From positions 6,383,823-6,447,822 of the forward strand of contig OZ018408.1 in the NCBI GenBank assembly GCA_963969595.1: a stretch of 64,000 nt of DNA, written 5' to 3'. Below the pieces are notes generated by a model. It was given only the letters and a program-made list of their open reading frames with translations. It searched no databases and was not told the DNA's origin. Shown in pieces: positions 1 through 10,620 of the stretch. The DNA is from Neckera pumila. Taxonomy: Eukaryota; Streptophyta; Bryopsida; Hypnales; Neckeraceae. Both the position numbers and the translations under genes were made by a program. Numbering within the stretch: the first letter of the stretch is position 1; each line of letters begins with the position of its first letter.

Positions 1-55
1 TTTAGTAACCAGATCAATACACTAAATTAGGCTAATTTGTTATTTTGTTTTATTT

Positions 56-1196
56 GTTATCTCTAGAATTGTGCACCCCCCGGTCGCATTCTTGGTACCA
101 TCGGAAAGCTCTCGGTGAGGAGGGGTGCATAGACTTTGTTTTTTGGCATTTGGACCTACAATGAAAGTTATTGAATTTAAAAAAACTTTTGAATTAACCC
201 CTAAAGGTTTTTGACTATATTTTCACCAAAACCGTTCCAAAACTATCATTACTAATACAAGTACCAAACTTTAGAAAAATAAAAAATTTTGAATGCATAT
301 AACCGTATGATCTTGAAGTGCACTATTTTGACAAGATGCGGAAAAATTTCAGAATTTTCCACCATGTAGATTGCAAGATAATAGCGTTTGAATTGACAAA
401 AATGCTTTTTTTATCCCTACAAAAAAACGGGCAGCTGCACTTCATAAGGTCACATTTATATGAAGAAATGTCCAAAATGGTGGTAACTCTTTGAATTCAT
501 TCTTCAAAGCAAGTTGGCTACATGCTTGAAAATTTTCAAATTATTTGGAATTGTACAACATATAGGAAAAAAATAGTAAGTAGAAAGAAGTAGAGAATGA
601 TTCAAAACACTAAATTGTTAAGAATTTAACTATGGAATTATAAATGCCAATCCCAACGGTTATAATGTTGTAATAAACAACATACATCCTATGCTTAAAT
701 TACTTTTTTGAAAAATATTAAAAATTGAGTTAAATAAAAAACTCTAAAGTTTATTTTAGTGTAGGGAATCCATGATTGCCCGCATACTAGAACACTTCAT
801 AATTTTCATCTCATGAATCAAATGGAATGATTCCAAAAGCTTTCTATATACATGTAAATCTAGAGGACCAATTTCAAATTTTTATTTTCTTAAATAGTAA
901 TTTTTTAGAATTTTTTTGAGCTACCCGCTGAATGTTGAAAATGACATATCATTTAATAACTTTTTAACCATATAGTCAAAAGTTCTAAAAATTGTTGGGC
1001 TTTAAAGCTATTCCTTGGGCACATGTTGTGTGAAAATTTCAAAGATTTTTTTTAAAATTTCTGCTTGTAGTGAGTTGCCCAAAATTGCTAAGTTGCCAAA
1101 AAACGCCATTTGATCCTTTAGGGGTTAAAAATTTGAAAGTTACTTTTACTTTTATTTAATTTAAACTATGGCAATGGCACACGGCACACTTAGTCC
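56..1196 (+). repeat. Repeat unit R, copy 1, split by a TTAA element
   Basis: The two flanks, 56-193 and 1129-1196, together match two other copies at 35673-35887 and 35924-36136. Shared landmarks are 'gttat', 'gaggaggggtgcat', 'gaaagtta' and, at the end, 'ggcacacttagtcc'. In this copy the unit is cut by the element at 198-1124. The unit has no recognisable ORF and its class is unknown; a short interspersed repeat is possible. It is preceded by TTTG-like runs, as are the other copies. Confidence 0.75.
198..1124 (+). mobile_element. TTAA element 1, subfamily A, 927 bp
   Basis: Begins CCCCTAAAGG and ends CCTTTAGGGG, flanked on both sides by TTAA (194-197 and 1125-1128). It sits inside repeat unit R, whose other copies lack it. 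Inside there is no plausible coding region. It carries an unoccupied internal TTAA near 734, the site that is filled by other elements in the copies at 51342 and 50582. This copy serves as the reference orientation: the end with 'gactatattttcacc' is called left. Confidence 0.88.
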
Positions 1197-2530
1197 CCAG
1201 AAAAAGAAAGACAACTGAACATTAGGGATTGTCACGCATCCTCGGAGAATGACAATTCTTCAAAGTCAGAGAATTCCAAGCAGAAAAGGGGGAGCCAATG
1301 GTGAGCCTTCCTGCTTGGAGGATGCGTGACAATCCTTTCTGATGTTTTAACAAGTTCTCGGAGAATGGGCTCACGGGATGGGGTAACTCTGACTTGCCTC
1401 CTCTTATGTGGCAATTTGAGACAGGAAGGAAGATGAAAAAATTGTCGGAGAAAATTGTTGCGAACCAATTCTTCACCTGCGGAGGAGAAGAAAGGATACC
1501 TAGAATTCTCCGAGAATTGAACCTTCGCCCGTCCTGCGCAGCCACTGGAACAGCGCCACGTGCCAATTCTTGGAGAATTTGAGGCAGGAAGAAAGATGCG
1601 TGACAACCCCTATTCCAAACGCCCCAGGTGGCCATTTCTGCAAACACAAAGTTTCCTGAACAATAGGATAGCCATCCTCCAGAAGACACCTGTCAGCCAA
1701 CAGATCTCCCGTACGGATCCTACGCCACCCAACCCAGACACGTGGAACCCTTTGAATCCAACGTCAGCAAAAGCTGACCCTTTCCGGTGACTCCCACCCA
1801 TTCCGCTGAACCAGGAGTCCAGTGAGCTGAGGACTTGAGGAGCCTCCTCGGCCATTGCATGCTCATCGATTCCTGAATCTCCTTGAAATCACCACACGGC
1901 ATGTTGCTGCCCCTCTGGTATAAGCTTAAGTTAAGTGGATGGTAATAAGTTATGGAGGCACTTGGCTTCTGCCCTGGACTTTCCAAAAAAATGAGGAAAT
2001 TCAAGTGCCCAGAGCTCTAAATACTGTGGGTAACTTAGTGCAGATTGGAGGTTTCTTCACTGCAAGAGAGCGGTGCCCAATTAAGATTCGTTGCAGGGAA
2101 TTGAATGGGCCCCTGAGCGTGACGATTCGACGCCAGGTCGAACTGATCGAAGTTCGACGAACGAAAGAGCTTGGCGAGTTAGCGAGTTTATCCGATCGAC
2201 GTGAGTGAGGCTCACGCCACCACTTGCAGCCTCGCAGCTTCTTGTGCACCTGCACTTGCACTGCCTTTGATTGGCGATTCTGGAAAAGTGGACATGGAAA
2301 GAAAGTTCAGCTGCGGCCCTTGAAGGCCGTATGTTTCACAAAAAAGGAAAAAGAAAAAAGAAAAATGGAAAGGAAAAGACGTTTTCTCATACCGAAACTT
2401 CGCATTCCCGTTCCCCGTCTCCATATCCATCCTGTCGTACTGACCGCCTTTTCGATTGTCATAATTGGGAGTCACAATCCGCGCAGGTGGTTTCGCACTT
2501 TCGTTAGTCTATAAGTTACCGCCATCTGAA
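1197..2530. other. Intergenic region with short inverted and direct repeats
   Basis: No gene is supported. A 17-base inverted pair (1227-1243 'ggattgtcacgcatcct' and 1318-1335) and further partial copies of 'gatgcgtgacaa' (near 1592) and 'tctccgagaatt' make 1220-1620 look like a decayed repeat cluster. Open frames on the minus strand have no recognisable domain. 2199-2283 is a separate repeat described below. Confidence 0.5.
2199..2283 (+). repeat. 85-bp dispersed repeat, copy 1
   Basis: Nearly identical to 15490-15573: both start 'acgtgagtgaggctcac' and end 'ttggcgattctgg', with a handful of substitutions and one missing base. This copy lies about 440 bp before the start codon of the metallo-beta-lactamase gene. 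The other lies about 260 bp upstream of the TNL gene. Its nature (mobile fragment or shared promoter segment) is unknown. Confidence 0.8.
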
Positions 2531-2533
2531 CCT

Positions 2534-2545
2534 TTATATATATAC
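2534..2545 (+). promoter_or_regulatory. Probable TATA box of the metallo-beta-lactamase gene
   Basis: The run 'tatatatatact' lies about 180 bases before the start codon at 2723, a reasonable distance for a TATA box plus a 5' UTR of about 150 bases. No transcription start is visible directly. Confidence 0.4.
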
Positions 2546-2722
2546 TGAATAGGATTCGTCCCGAACCAAGTCAAGGTTCAGTTGACGTTTGTATCTGGTC
2601 TTTTCTGCTTGGTTGAATTCGAGTTCGTGGAGCGAGAATCTCAAGTGCAGAGTTCGAGCTTCAGGAGTGTTTTCTGGGCGACAGTTTTTTGATTTCGAGC
2701 TGCTGTGTTTGATTTGAACCAG

Positions 2723-5700
2723 ATGGAGCTCACCTGCTTAGCGCGGTCGACGCTCGGCACTGCGACGTTGCTCGGGCGCACGAGACACCAGTTCCTCGCC
2801 CCTAAGCCACCTCCAAAAATGGTAGCTGGACGTGTACCGTGTGCGATTCACGACACGGCGAAAGAAGTGGACTCCAAGCGCGCTCGGCGAGCGGAAAATG
2901 TCGGCGGGGAGTTCTATGTCGGTATGAGCTTGGGACACATGCTATTTGTTTTGCACGTCTACTCAAAGGTGTGATACCAAAATAACTGAAACTGCGAAAT
3001 CGATGAATATTCGTTTGAGACTGAGTTGTAAATGTTGTCCAGATCGCACCTGCATCGACTGTGACACATGTCGGTGGATGGCGCCCTCGGTTTTCAAGCA
3101 CGCGAATTCGCAATCCGCAGTGTATCACCAGCCGGAGACGCCGGAGGAGAGACTGCAAGCCATGCAAGCGTTGCTCGCGTGCCCCACTGCGTCGATTCGC
3201 ACCGAGCGGCCTCCCAAAGATATCAAGGACGCGCACAATTCGTTCCCCATTGCTGTTGATGCTGAGGAGCTTCCGGTACAGATCTACGCCTACGTTGTTA
3301 TGGATTTTGCAGCAGGGGATTGCTGCGTGCAAGAGTTTTTGTTAAACCCTAATTGGAGGTTGAGAGCTTTTGATCTCAGTCTTTCTCCGATGATTGTGGC
3401 TGTGGAGTGATTGCTGAAAGGGTGTGCTTGAGGAGGCATTATTTTGAAATTTTTTTTTGGAAAAGGTTTGTTTATTGCTTTGGTGGTTTGAAATTGGCCA
3501 GGGGGTGTACCATTGTGGCTATCACTCAGAGAAGTCATATGCTGCAACTTCGTACTTCATCACCCAGCCTGAGGGCAACATTCTCGTCGACAGGCGAGGT
3601 TCTTTTCCCTATTATCGTTAAAAGTGCACCTGATGTTTCGGAAGTGCACAATTGTGTTTAAGTTTTTATCAAATATTTTTGCACAAAAAAAATGATATTG
3701 GAGAAGGGGGTGGACAGCTGCCTATCTACTGAGCTGTTATATCACATCATGATGACCTATTGAAGTTTGTATTGGTGAAATGGAATAGTAACGAAGAAAC
3801 TATATTTGCAAATGGGTTTATGCACTTTGAATGGATCTGGTCTAGTTGATTTCAGGTTTATGACGTGAATGTTTCCCAGCTGTTTTTTACTCTGAGATTG
3901 TTGCTCACTAGCGTTGGTGGTTTATCTTCACAGTCCTCGCTATTCAGAGGTTTTGGCAAAGCAGTTGGAGGCCATGGGTGGGGTGCGTTACATGTTTCTG
4001 ACTCACAAGTAAGTCCTTAATTTCGAATTCATCAATTTCTGCTGCGCTTATCAATGGATTGATTCCTTTCAGAAGATTGACAGTCATATCTAACAAGAGA
4101 TGTTTTTTAGTTTTAGTAAGGGTGTCAGTGTTTAAGACTTGTGCTTTGACATTGGAGTTCATTTGTGAAAATGTATTTTGAAGTCTTTATGCTAGTGCTC
4201 AGACTCAAACAAACAACAGGATCATGCTGCTGAAGTTGCGAAATTTGGTAGCCCCTAGTGTTCCTAATACGATTCCATTTATGAAGATTCGTAAGCAAAC
4301 ATCGATTGATGAGCGTCTTGGGTTGTGCAGAGACGATATTGCAGATCATCAGCGTTGGCAAGCTCGTTTCAATTGTGAGCGCGTCCTTCATCAATTAGAG
4401 GTGAGAATTGTTATCTTAGTCTAGTACTTTGATTCACTCCAAATGCATAGATTAAAAGAGACTATCAACTCCAAGGCGAAACTTATGCACTGGTCAAGCT
4501 TGAATTACATCATAATGTCAGGTTGACTAATCAATGTAGCTGTTTCAAGTTCCTTTACTTGAGAAGGGGGAACTTAATCAACTTATATCCCAGACTGCTG
4601 TCTTGAATGTGAGCTCTCTAATGAGCTAAAAAAATACACTTTCAGATGTGATTGGTTCAAAAGTAAAACTTGGCAGTATGTTGAAAGACCTTCTCGAGAT
4701 TCCTGGCTGTCAAAAGTTTTCTATTTCATTATGTTTCTAAAGTGATGTGTTTATTGGGTATGATGATTTGCAGGTGCAAGCTCGGACTCAAGATGTAGAG
4801 ATAAAGTTGGAGGGAGAAGGCCCTTGGACCTTCTTAGGCTCCGACATCGACCTCATTTTCACTCCTGGTCATACAAAGGTACGCTATTTTTAAACCCTCT
4901 TATCAGCCATTCGTTTTTGAGCTAAATTTGAGGAGAGAAATGCAATTATTTTGCCAAAATTGGTTTAGAAAATCGCTAGAAAGTGTATTGTTTGTATCTG
5001 CTAAGATTACAACAATATGAAGCAAATTTTCCAGAATTAGTAGCCTCAAACAAATTATTGAAACGAATGAAAAAGCAAAAATGAAAAAATAAGAAAGGTT
5101 GCCTCCGCTATTGTGTGGCTAATTAGGACGATCTGACCCTATTGTTGTGTTTATCCAGGGACATGTCTGTCTACATTACAAGAAAGGAAAGGGTGTTCTT
5201 TTTTCTGGTGACCATTTATGTGGAACTGAATCCTTTAGTCTGGATCTTTCGGCAAACATGAGCCACAATTGGTATTCAGGTATGTGGGAATCTGATTACC
5301 TGTTGTGTTGGCATTGAAAGAGCTGAAATGGTATAAATTGAGTTCATTGTGAAGTATGACGTCGTTTTGGAATTTTCGAGAATGTTACGGTGCAGTGATG
5401 AGGGAAAATGTTCTTATTTTCTCCATGTTGGATTGATTGCAGTTCCTGTTCAAGTTGAGAGCATAAAAAAGTTGCTTCCGTTGGAGTTCACATGGCTTTT
5501 GCCAGGTACATCAGATGGTTTGAATTGTTGTCTGAAGATCTTGGAATTCAAGTTCAAAGAAAAGTATACATTGGCTGCAAGGCCAACATGAATAATTAGT
5601 ATAGTAAAGGTAGTTCTGTTAGCTACGCCGCACTGAAATTTCTTGTTCACAGTCAGGTCAACCGTAAAATCTTTGCTAAATATTCTCGCTGATTGGTGTC

Positions 5701-5806
5701 TAAATTTGCAGGTCATGGACGAAGACGACATTTTAGCAGCGTGGAAGAAAGAGACGCAGTAATCAAGAGTCAACTCGCGAGGATTAATGGAAAATCATAC
5801 AATTAG
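2723..5806 (+). CDS. Ferredoxin-like / metallo-beta-lactamase fusion protein, probably plastid
   Basis: Nine exons: 2723-2921, 3043-3275, 3502-3593, 3934-4008, 4331-4400, 4774-4878, 5159-5279, 5443-5505, 5712-5806. They join in frame to about 350 residues. Residues 1-66 look like a transit peptide (basic, hydroxylated). A short ferredoxin-like segment follows with C70-x2-C73-x2-C76 (RTCIDCDTCRW). The hydrolase fold then shows THKDDIADH (about 198-206) in place of the usual HxHxDH, then TPGH (253-256) and SGDH (274-277). The layout matches the plant family of Arabidopsis At4g33540, whose substrate is not firmly known; a glyoxalase II-like hydrolysis is one guess. Intron 3 (3594-3933) begins GC rather than GT, which is needed to read DSPRYSEV. 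The start chosen is the only in-frame ATG near the TATA box. The gene converges on the methyltransferase gene 220 bp downstream. Confidence 0.9.
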
Positions 5807-6025
5807 AGAAAAATATTATTGAGTATAGACAGATACTTTTGGTGGTTTGATCAATTTCTACCACGGCGTCTACATTAATTTGTATAAAGTTTGGTCATAT
5901 GATTTCCTGTACCCCTAAGAGAATATGTAAAGTAAACTTTTGACTATTTGCAGTGCTGTCCATGCGTTGTGTAGTACCGGTATTCGTAAATGGGTTTGAA
6001 AAAGCCAGCAGCTGAGGAAATTTTT

Positions 6026-8062
6026 TCAGCTTTCGGCATTTGCTTTTTGTATTCCACTTATTAACCTCACATCCAAGAACCTCTTTACAAGATTTACCAA
6101 AGGTCCTTCTAATTTCACACCTGCGCCTTTAAATGGCAATGCAAAGAGAACGCGACTCACGTCACCCTCTACAGCAGTTTCGTATACATCATCAAACACA
6201 GACAGTAACGAAGAAACCACTCTACAGTGAGACTTCGCGCCATTAGGTACCACGTTCATGGCAAGTAAGCCTCCGTCGTGCAGCAGAGACCTCGCAGCTG
6301 AGAGGAAGTCATGTTCCAGGAAACTTGACGGAGGAGAGCTCAATCCACACCGGGCATCTCCTTCATCCACATCAACAATTATCACATGAACACGATGGTC
6401 GTCAAAACCGCGCTTACTTCCATTAACCTGACAAACATTGTGGACGCATTCTATGGAGCTAGCAACTAAATGTTGGGAGCTACTTCGTGGATCATGAACG
6501 TCCTCAGATATCACTCTCCCATATAAACCTTTTTGGCTCTTACGGGATGCATCCGCCGATTTTTCGGAATTCAGTCTGGCATCCTCTGCTATGCCCTTCA
6601 TAGCTAGGTTGCCAACAACTTGAACTGCATCCCCCACTTGGACCTCCATGCCGACGCCATTCTGAAGACCAAAGTGCCGATAGGCGAGATCAAGTACAAC
6701 GCTGTCCACATCTACAGCCTGAACCCACACAAACTTCTTAGTTCGTAGTCTCAGATTGCAATTTCATTGTGAAAACAAGAATGGACACTGGTTTAAGGAT
6801 TAGACATTCAAGCTTAGCTAAGGCTACCTATTTCAAGTCCTGCAGGAGTATAAATTGTGAGAATTACCCTCACACTAATTTTTGTTTTGACACTCTCACC
6901 AGTGTGAAAATAAATTGATATTAAATCAACAGCATTTGAGTTAAATACTGATGTTTATTATTCACATTCATGGTAAATACCACTAATTCTACTACTCCGT
7001 ATAAAATTACGCCGTTATCATTTCGTTAAATTTAGTTTGCCTCGCGAATGTATGAAAATTTTCAATTACAGCAAGTTTTTGTTATTAGTGTAGTAACTGA
7101 AATAAGTGATATACCTGAACATGAAAACCTAAGTGCTTCTGCAGGAAAATTGGAAGAGCACCTCCGCCAACCCCGAGAGCCAACACCTTGACTCTCTCCC
7201 TGCGCTCCATACAAGGCTCAATGCACGATGCAGCAAGAACTAATCCTGCCACAAATGGTGGAAGATATTTGTGAACTAAAAAACTGTGATCAATTTCCAA
7301 ACCGCACATAATCTCTTTGCAATTCGCTCCCACAGATTCCTTGTCAATCCCGGTGTCACGAGCAATCTTCATTCCGGAGTTCACGAGCGGAACTTCTGTC
7401 TGGATTAGGTTCGGCATGCGCTTGAACCGCAGCCGACGCCGATACAACACTCTGTCCAATTTTCTACACCCTGCACTAGGTCTCCCGTGTGCACACTCTG
7501 TTTCCACTGAAACACCTTCATCATTCACTACGAAGGTCTCCGACTCAACAAGCTCCGCATCCAATGCGACATCTTCAACCACCATTAAACCTGTCAGAGA
7601 CGAGTAAACCTCCTCGACCACTACGCGATGAATGACGTTATTAGTATACACCACAAACGGGACAACGGGGATACCACTCCTAAAACAGATCCGTGGCGCA
7701 AGTGCAACAACGACGGAACGTAACCTCGTCTTCAAAGCTTCCTCCTCGCATTGCCAACAAGACGCCCTCTCTCGAACCCTAATTTCACCAACTCCAGGCA
7801 ATTCAGAAATTCTGTCCACGATGATCATTCGAGAGACGCCAGCGGTGGCCAGAAGCTGCCATTGCCCGCCCTCGGAGCTGTACATCCAATCGTCTTCCGC
7901 CACTGTTGGTACTAACATGGCAGCACACACGACCTCGTCCCGCTCCATAGCTGAGTCGAGAACAGCAATGCGCACCATCTCCTGATCAGAAAGAGGCAAT
8001 TCGAAGACAGTCCGTCGCCCTGGGTGGAGAGCCTCGAATATGCGGCGGTCGAGAGACGCCAT
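6026..8062 (-). CDS. METTL13-like SAM-dependent methyltransferase
   Basis: Two exons, 7115-8062 and 6026-6718 (minus strand), joined phase 0 at GFHVQ|AVDVDS, give about 546 residues. The N-terminal half resembles the middle region of METTL13/eEF1A methyltransferases (LDRRIFEALHPG, then ELPLSDQEMVRIAVLDSA). The C-terminal half is a spermidine-synthase-like Rossmann domain: motif I LALGVGGGALPIFL (about 294-307), then the acidic AVDVDS (about 317-322) and VIIVDVDEGDARCGL. Known relatives methylate lysine or the N terminus of elongation factor eEF1A; the same target here is inference. The protein lacks the extra N-terminal methyltransferase domain of full-length METTL13. The start is ATG at 8062; the open frame extends upstream to 8155 but only with a TTG. 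The intron falls just after motif I. Confidence 0.85.
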
Positions 8063-8155
8063 CTCGATCCAATTGCGGCATTTGGCAGAGGAAATTGTAC
8101 ATTGCAAAGCTCTGTCTCCGATCGAAGCTTGCACATCTCGCACTCTGAAACGCAA

Positions 8156-10015
8156 ACCCTAAAAAGCTATAAATAAATAAAAAGCTGTCGGTGACAAATT
8201 TGAGCGAGTTCAATGCTATTTCTCCTTTGATCTGGGCAGTGCAGAATCAGCGCATCAGAAAAGTTGGGCCAGATTATTTTGATGCCATTTTGACACCAGA
8301 GGTCATTTTTCCAATCACTTTGATACTCAGTGGACAGAGAGGTTGGCACCAAAATATCCAGATAGCATGTCAATGGCCAGGGAGAATGGACCCCTATATT
8401 GCCCCAAGTTTTACCCTTGCAGAAAACATTGAAATTCTTTAATTGCCACATTTGATAAAATTGCAATTTTTGAATTCATATTTGCAATCAGAGGCCCCGA
8501 ATTCGTTACGAGACATGAAGAAATACAAAATTTAAGCGACACAAAATAGGAGGGCAGTTTTTACATTAACCCTTTGACGGGTCAGTCCTCCTTGGCGCAT
8601 TTTTCAATGCACCATATCAACTTCATACTGAAGTTCTTGATGTGGTCTTCACTGGAGTGATGAAGCTATTACATACCCTATACAAAGTAAGTAACCTCTA
8701 CCAAATTTTTGCACAAACAAACAAATGCTAAATCCATTAGTTTATTGAATATGGTTGGTAATTTTTTAGCAAGTGAGTCATCATTACATTCCTTAAAATA
8801 TCAGCTTTCCAAATCCAAAAATAACTTAGCTTGCTAATTTCGGCACATGTAATATAGTCACAAGAGTAACCTTACTTTGTAGAAGACAATGTACTGTACA
8901 TCCATGGGTATGGATGAAACATGCACGTATAATTGAAAGTGTGTACATGACCCATCCCAAAGTGTGAATATTCATTCCCAAAGCCATAATTATCATCCAA
9001 AGAATTTGTAGCAGTTCTTTGAGTTTTGTCTATCAAAAAGGAAGGAATAAATCAACAAATATGCGTTCAAATTATTTTGTATCACTTTAATTTGTGCAAA
9101 TCATCATTGATAAAAACCTATGTGAACTTCTTTCAAAATGAAAGAAATTTATCTAAGCTAAATTTAGAAATTCCACTTTAGATACATTCACATCAATGAA
9201 GGAAATAAAAAACTCACAATGTCAAAATATCAATTTCAACTTAAATTTTTGAACCAAAGAACAAACCTTATTTATAAATCTAATTTATCATAATTATGCC
9301 ATTAATCCACAATGTGTGAAAAATACTCTTAAACTCTTGAAAACTAAATATATTAATTTTTGTTTCTTAGAATGAATTTTGAAATGACCAAGGATAGGCC
9401 CAAAGCCTACAATCATACAATTTGATTTAGAAATCAATTGTAAAGAATTGTACAATGATTGGGCTTATTCATTCACTACAAGGGTGCAATAGAAATATGA
9501 GAGGAACTTACAATCATGTTATTAGTATTTAGTGACCCCTACTACCATCATGAAGATTAGTTCTATCATTTAAAAAAAAATCTAAATTAAAAAAAAAAAA
9601 AAAGTGCCTCAAATGAACCAAAACACTGCTTCACATACTACTCCCTAAGATCCTACACACAAGTTGCCAAGAACTTAAAAAGAGTTTAAAAAGCAAATGA
9701 ATATGTTTACTTTTGTACTCTAAGGGAGTTTAAAAAATTATCCATCAAATACTTAGTAGTCCCCCACATCATTCCAAGATCGAAGAGGTTTTAATGTGAA
9801 GATAAATGTTTCTTTTAAAACATTAGAAGAAATCTGGACCTTGTTGAGGGCTGCTAAAGCTACAATAAAATGTGCATTTACAGAAAAAAATATTAAAAAT
9901 TATATATATATATTTTTTTTTAAAAATTTTTTCTCTGGATTTGCACATTTGGCGGCTTGTCAGACGGCCCTCCATAGGGCCCCAACTTTCTGTAATGATT
10001 GAGTGCTTATTCACA
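8156..10015. other. AT-rich intergenic region
   Basis: No gene, RNA or clear repeat structure is supported. It contains short A and T runs (for example near 9585-9603) and one 'ttaaccctttgacggg' at 8566 that resembles the left end of a TTAA element, but I found no matching right end. Confidence 0.5.
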
Positions 10016-10019
10016 TTAA

Positions 10020-10385
10020 CCCTACAAGGACGTTATGGACCAAAGAGGTCCAATGGATGACTTCACTATTAATTTTAGGAAAAGAGAATGCACCTATTGG
10101 TTCAATAATTGGAGAATTTTAGTGACTACCTTGGTCATAGGGGGTCACGTCCTCACTGGATTAACCCTTAAATCTAGGGTTGGTGCAGTGGAAATCATCC
10201 CTTTTAGCATTGTATGACATTGTCTTCTTAGAAAAAACCAAAAGTGCTTACTTGAGGTCAAACTACTATTCATGATCTCCCTTTTCCACATAGAATTCCG
10301 AGGATGAATAGTTGCACTTCTACCCTATACAAAAGGATTCTTTGTCATTCATTGACCCAAAAATGGCTGTGATGTCGTTTACGGG
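10020..10385. mobile_element. Small TTAA-flanked element, 366 bp
   Basis: Flanked by TTAA at 10016-10019 and 10386-10389. The ends are imperfect inverted repeats: left CCCTACAAGGACGTTATGG, right end in reverse CCCGTAAACGACATCACAG. It shares the CCC start and TTAA target with the larger elements but little else. No coding region. A chance arrangement is not excluded. Confidence 0.5.
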
Positions 10386-10620
10386 TTAAAGGAAGAAATG
10401 AGTAACCTTTTTGGAAGCAACATGGGGCAAAATCATGAAATACCAAATATTTAGCTGTCCAAGTTCTATGCATTAGGCTATAAACTAGAGTGGTGCCTCA
10501 AAGACCATTATGGTTCATCACTCTTGAAATCAAGTAGTTGACAATTAGTGCCTCCCCTAGAAAGACAGCCAATAAACATGGCTTCCAATTCATCTTCTAA
10601 ATATTCACAATATCTAGCTT

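Noticed and set aside
198..211. Resemblance of CCCCTAAAGG to the plant telomere repeat CCCTAAA
   Set aside because: Only one copy occurs at each end and it always continues AGGACC beside TTAA, so it is a transposon terminus and not an interstitial telomere.
1222..1700. Overlapping minus-strand open frames of up to 155 codons
   Set aside because: Several frames are open at once over a decayed repeat cluster, and none has a recognisable domain.
8063..8155. Upstream extension of the METTL13-like frame to 8155
   Set aside because: It would start with TTG; the first in-frame ATG is at 8062, directly before the conserved LDRRIFEALHPG block.
8566..8590. Possible left end of another TTAA element ('ttaaccctttgacggg')
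   Set aside because: No matching right terminus with TTAA was found downstream within a reasonable distance.
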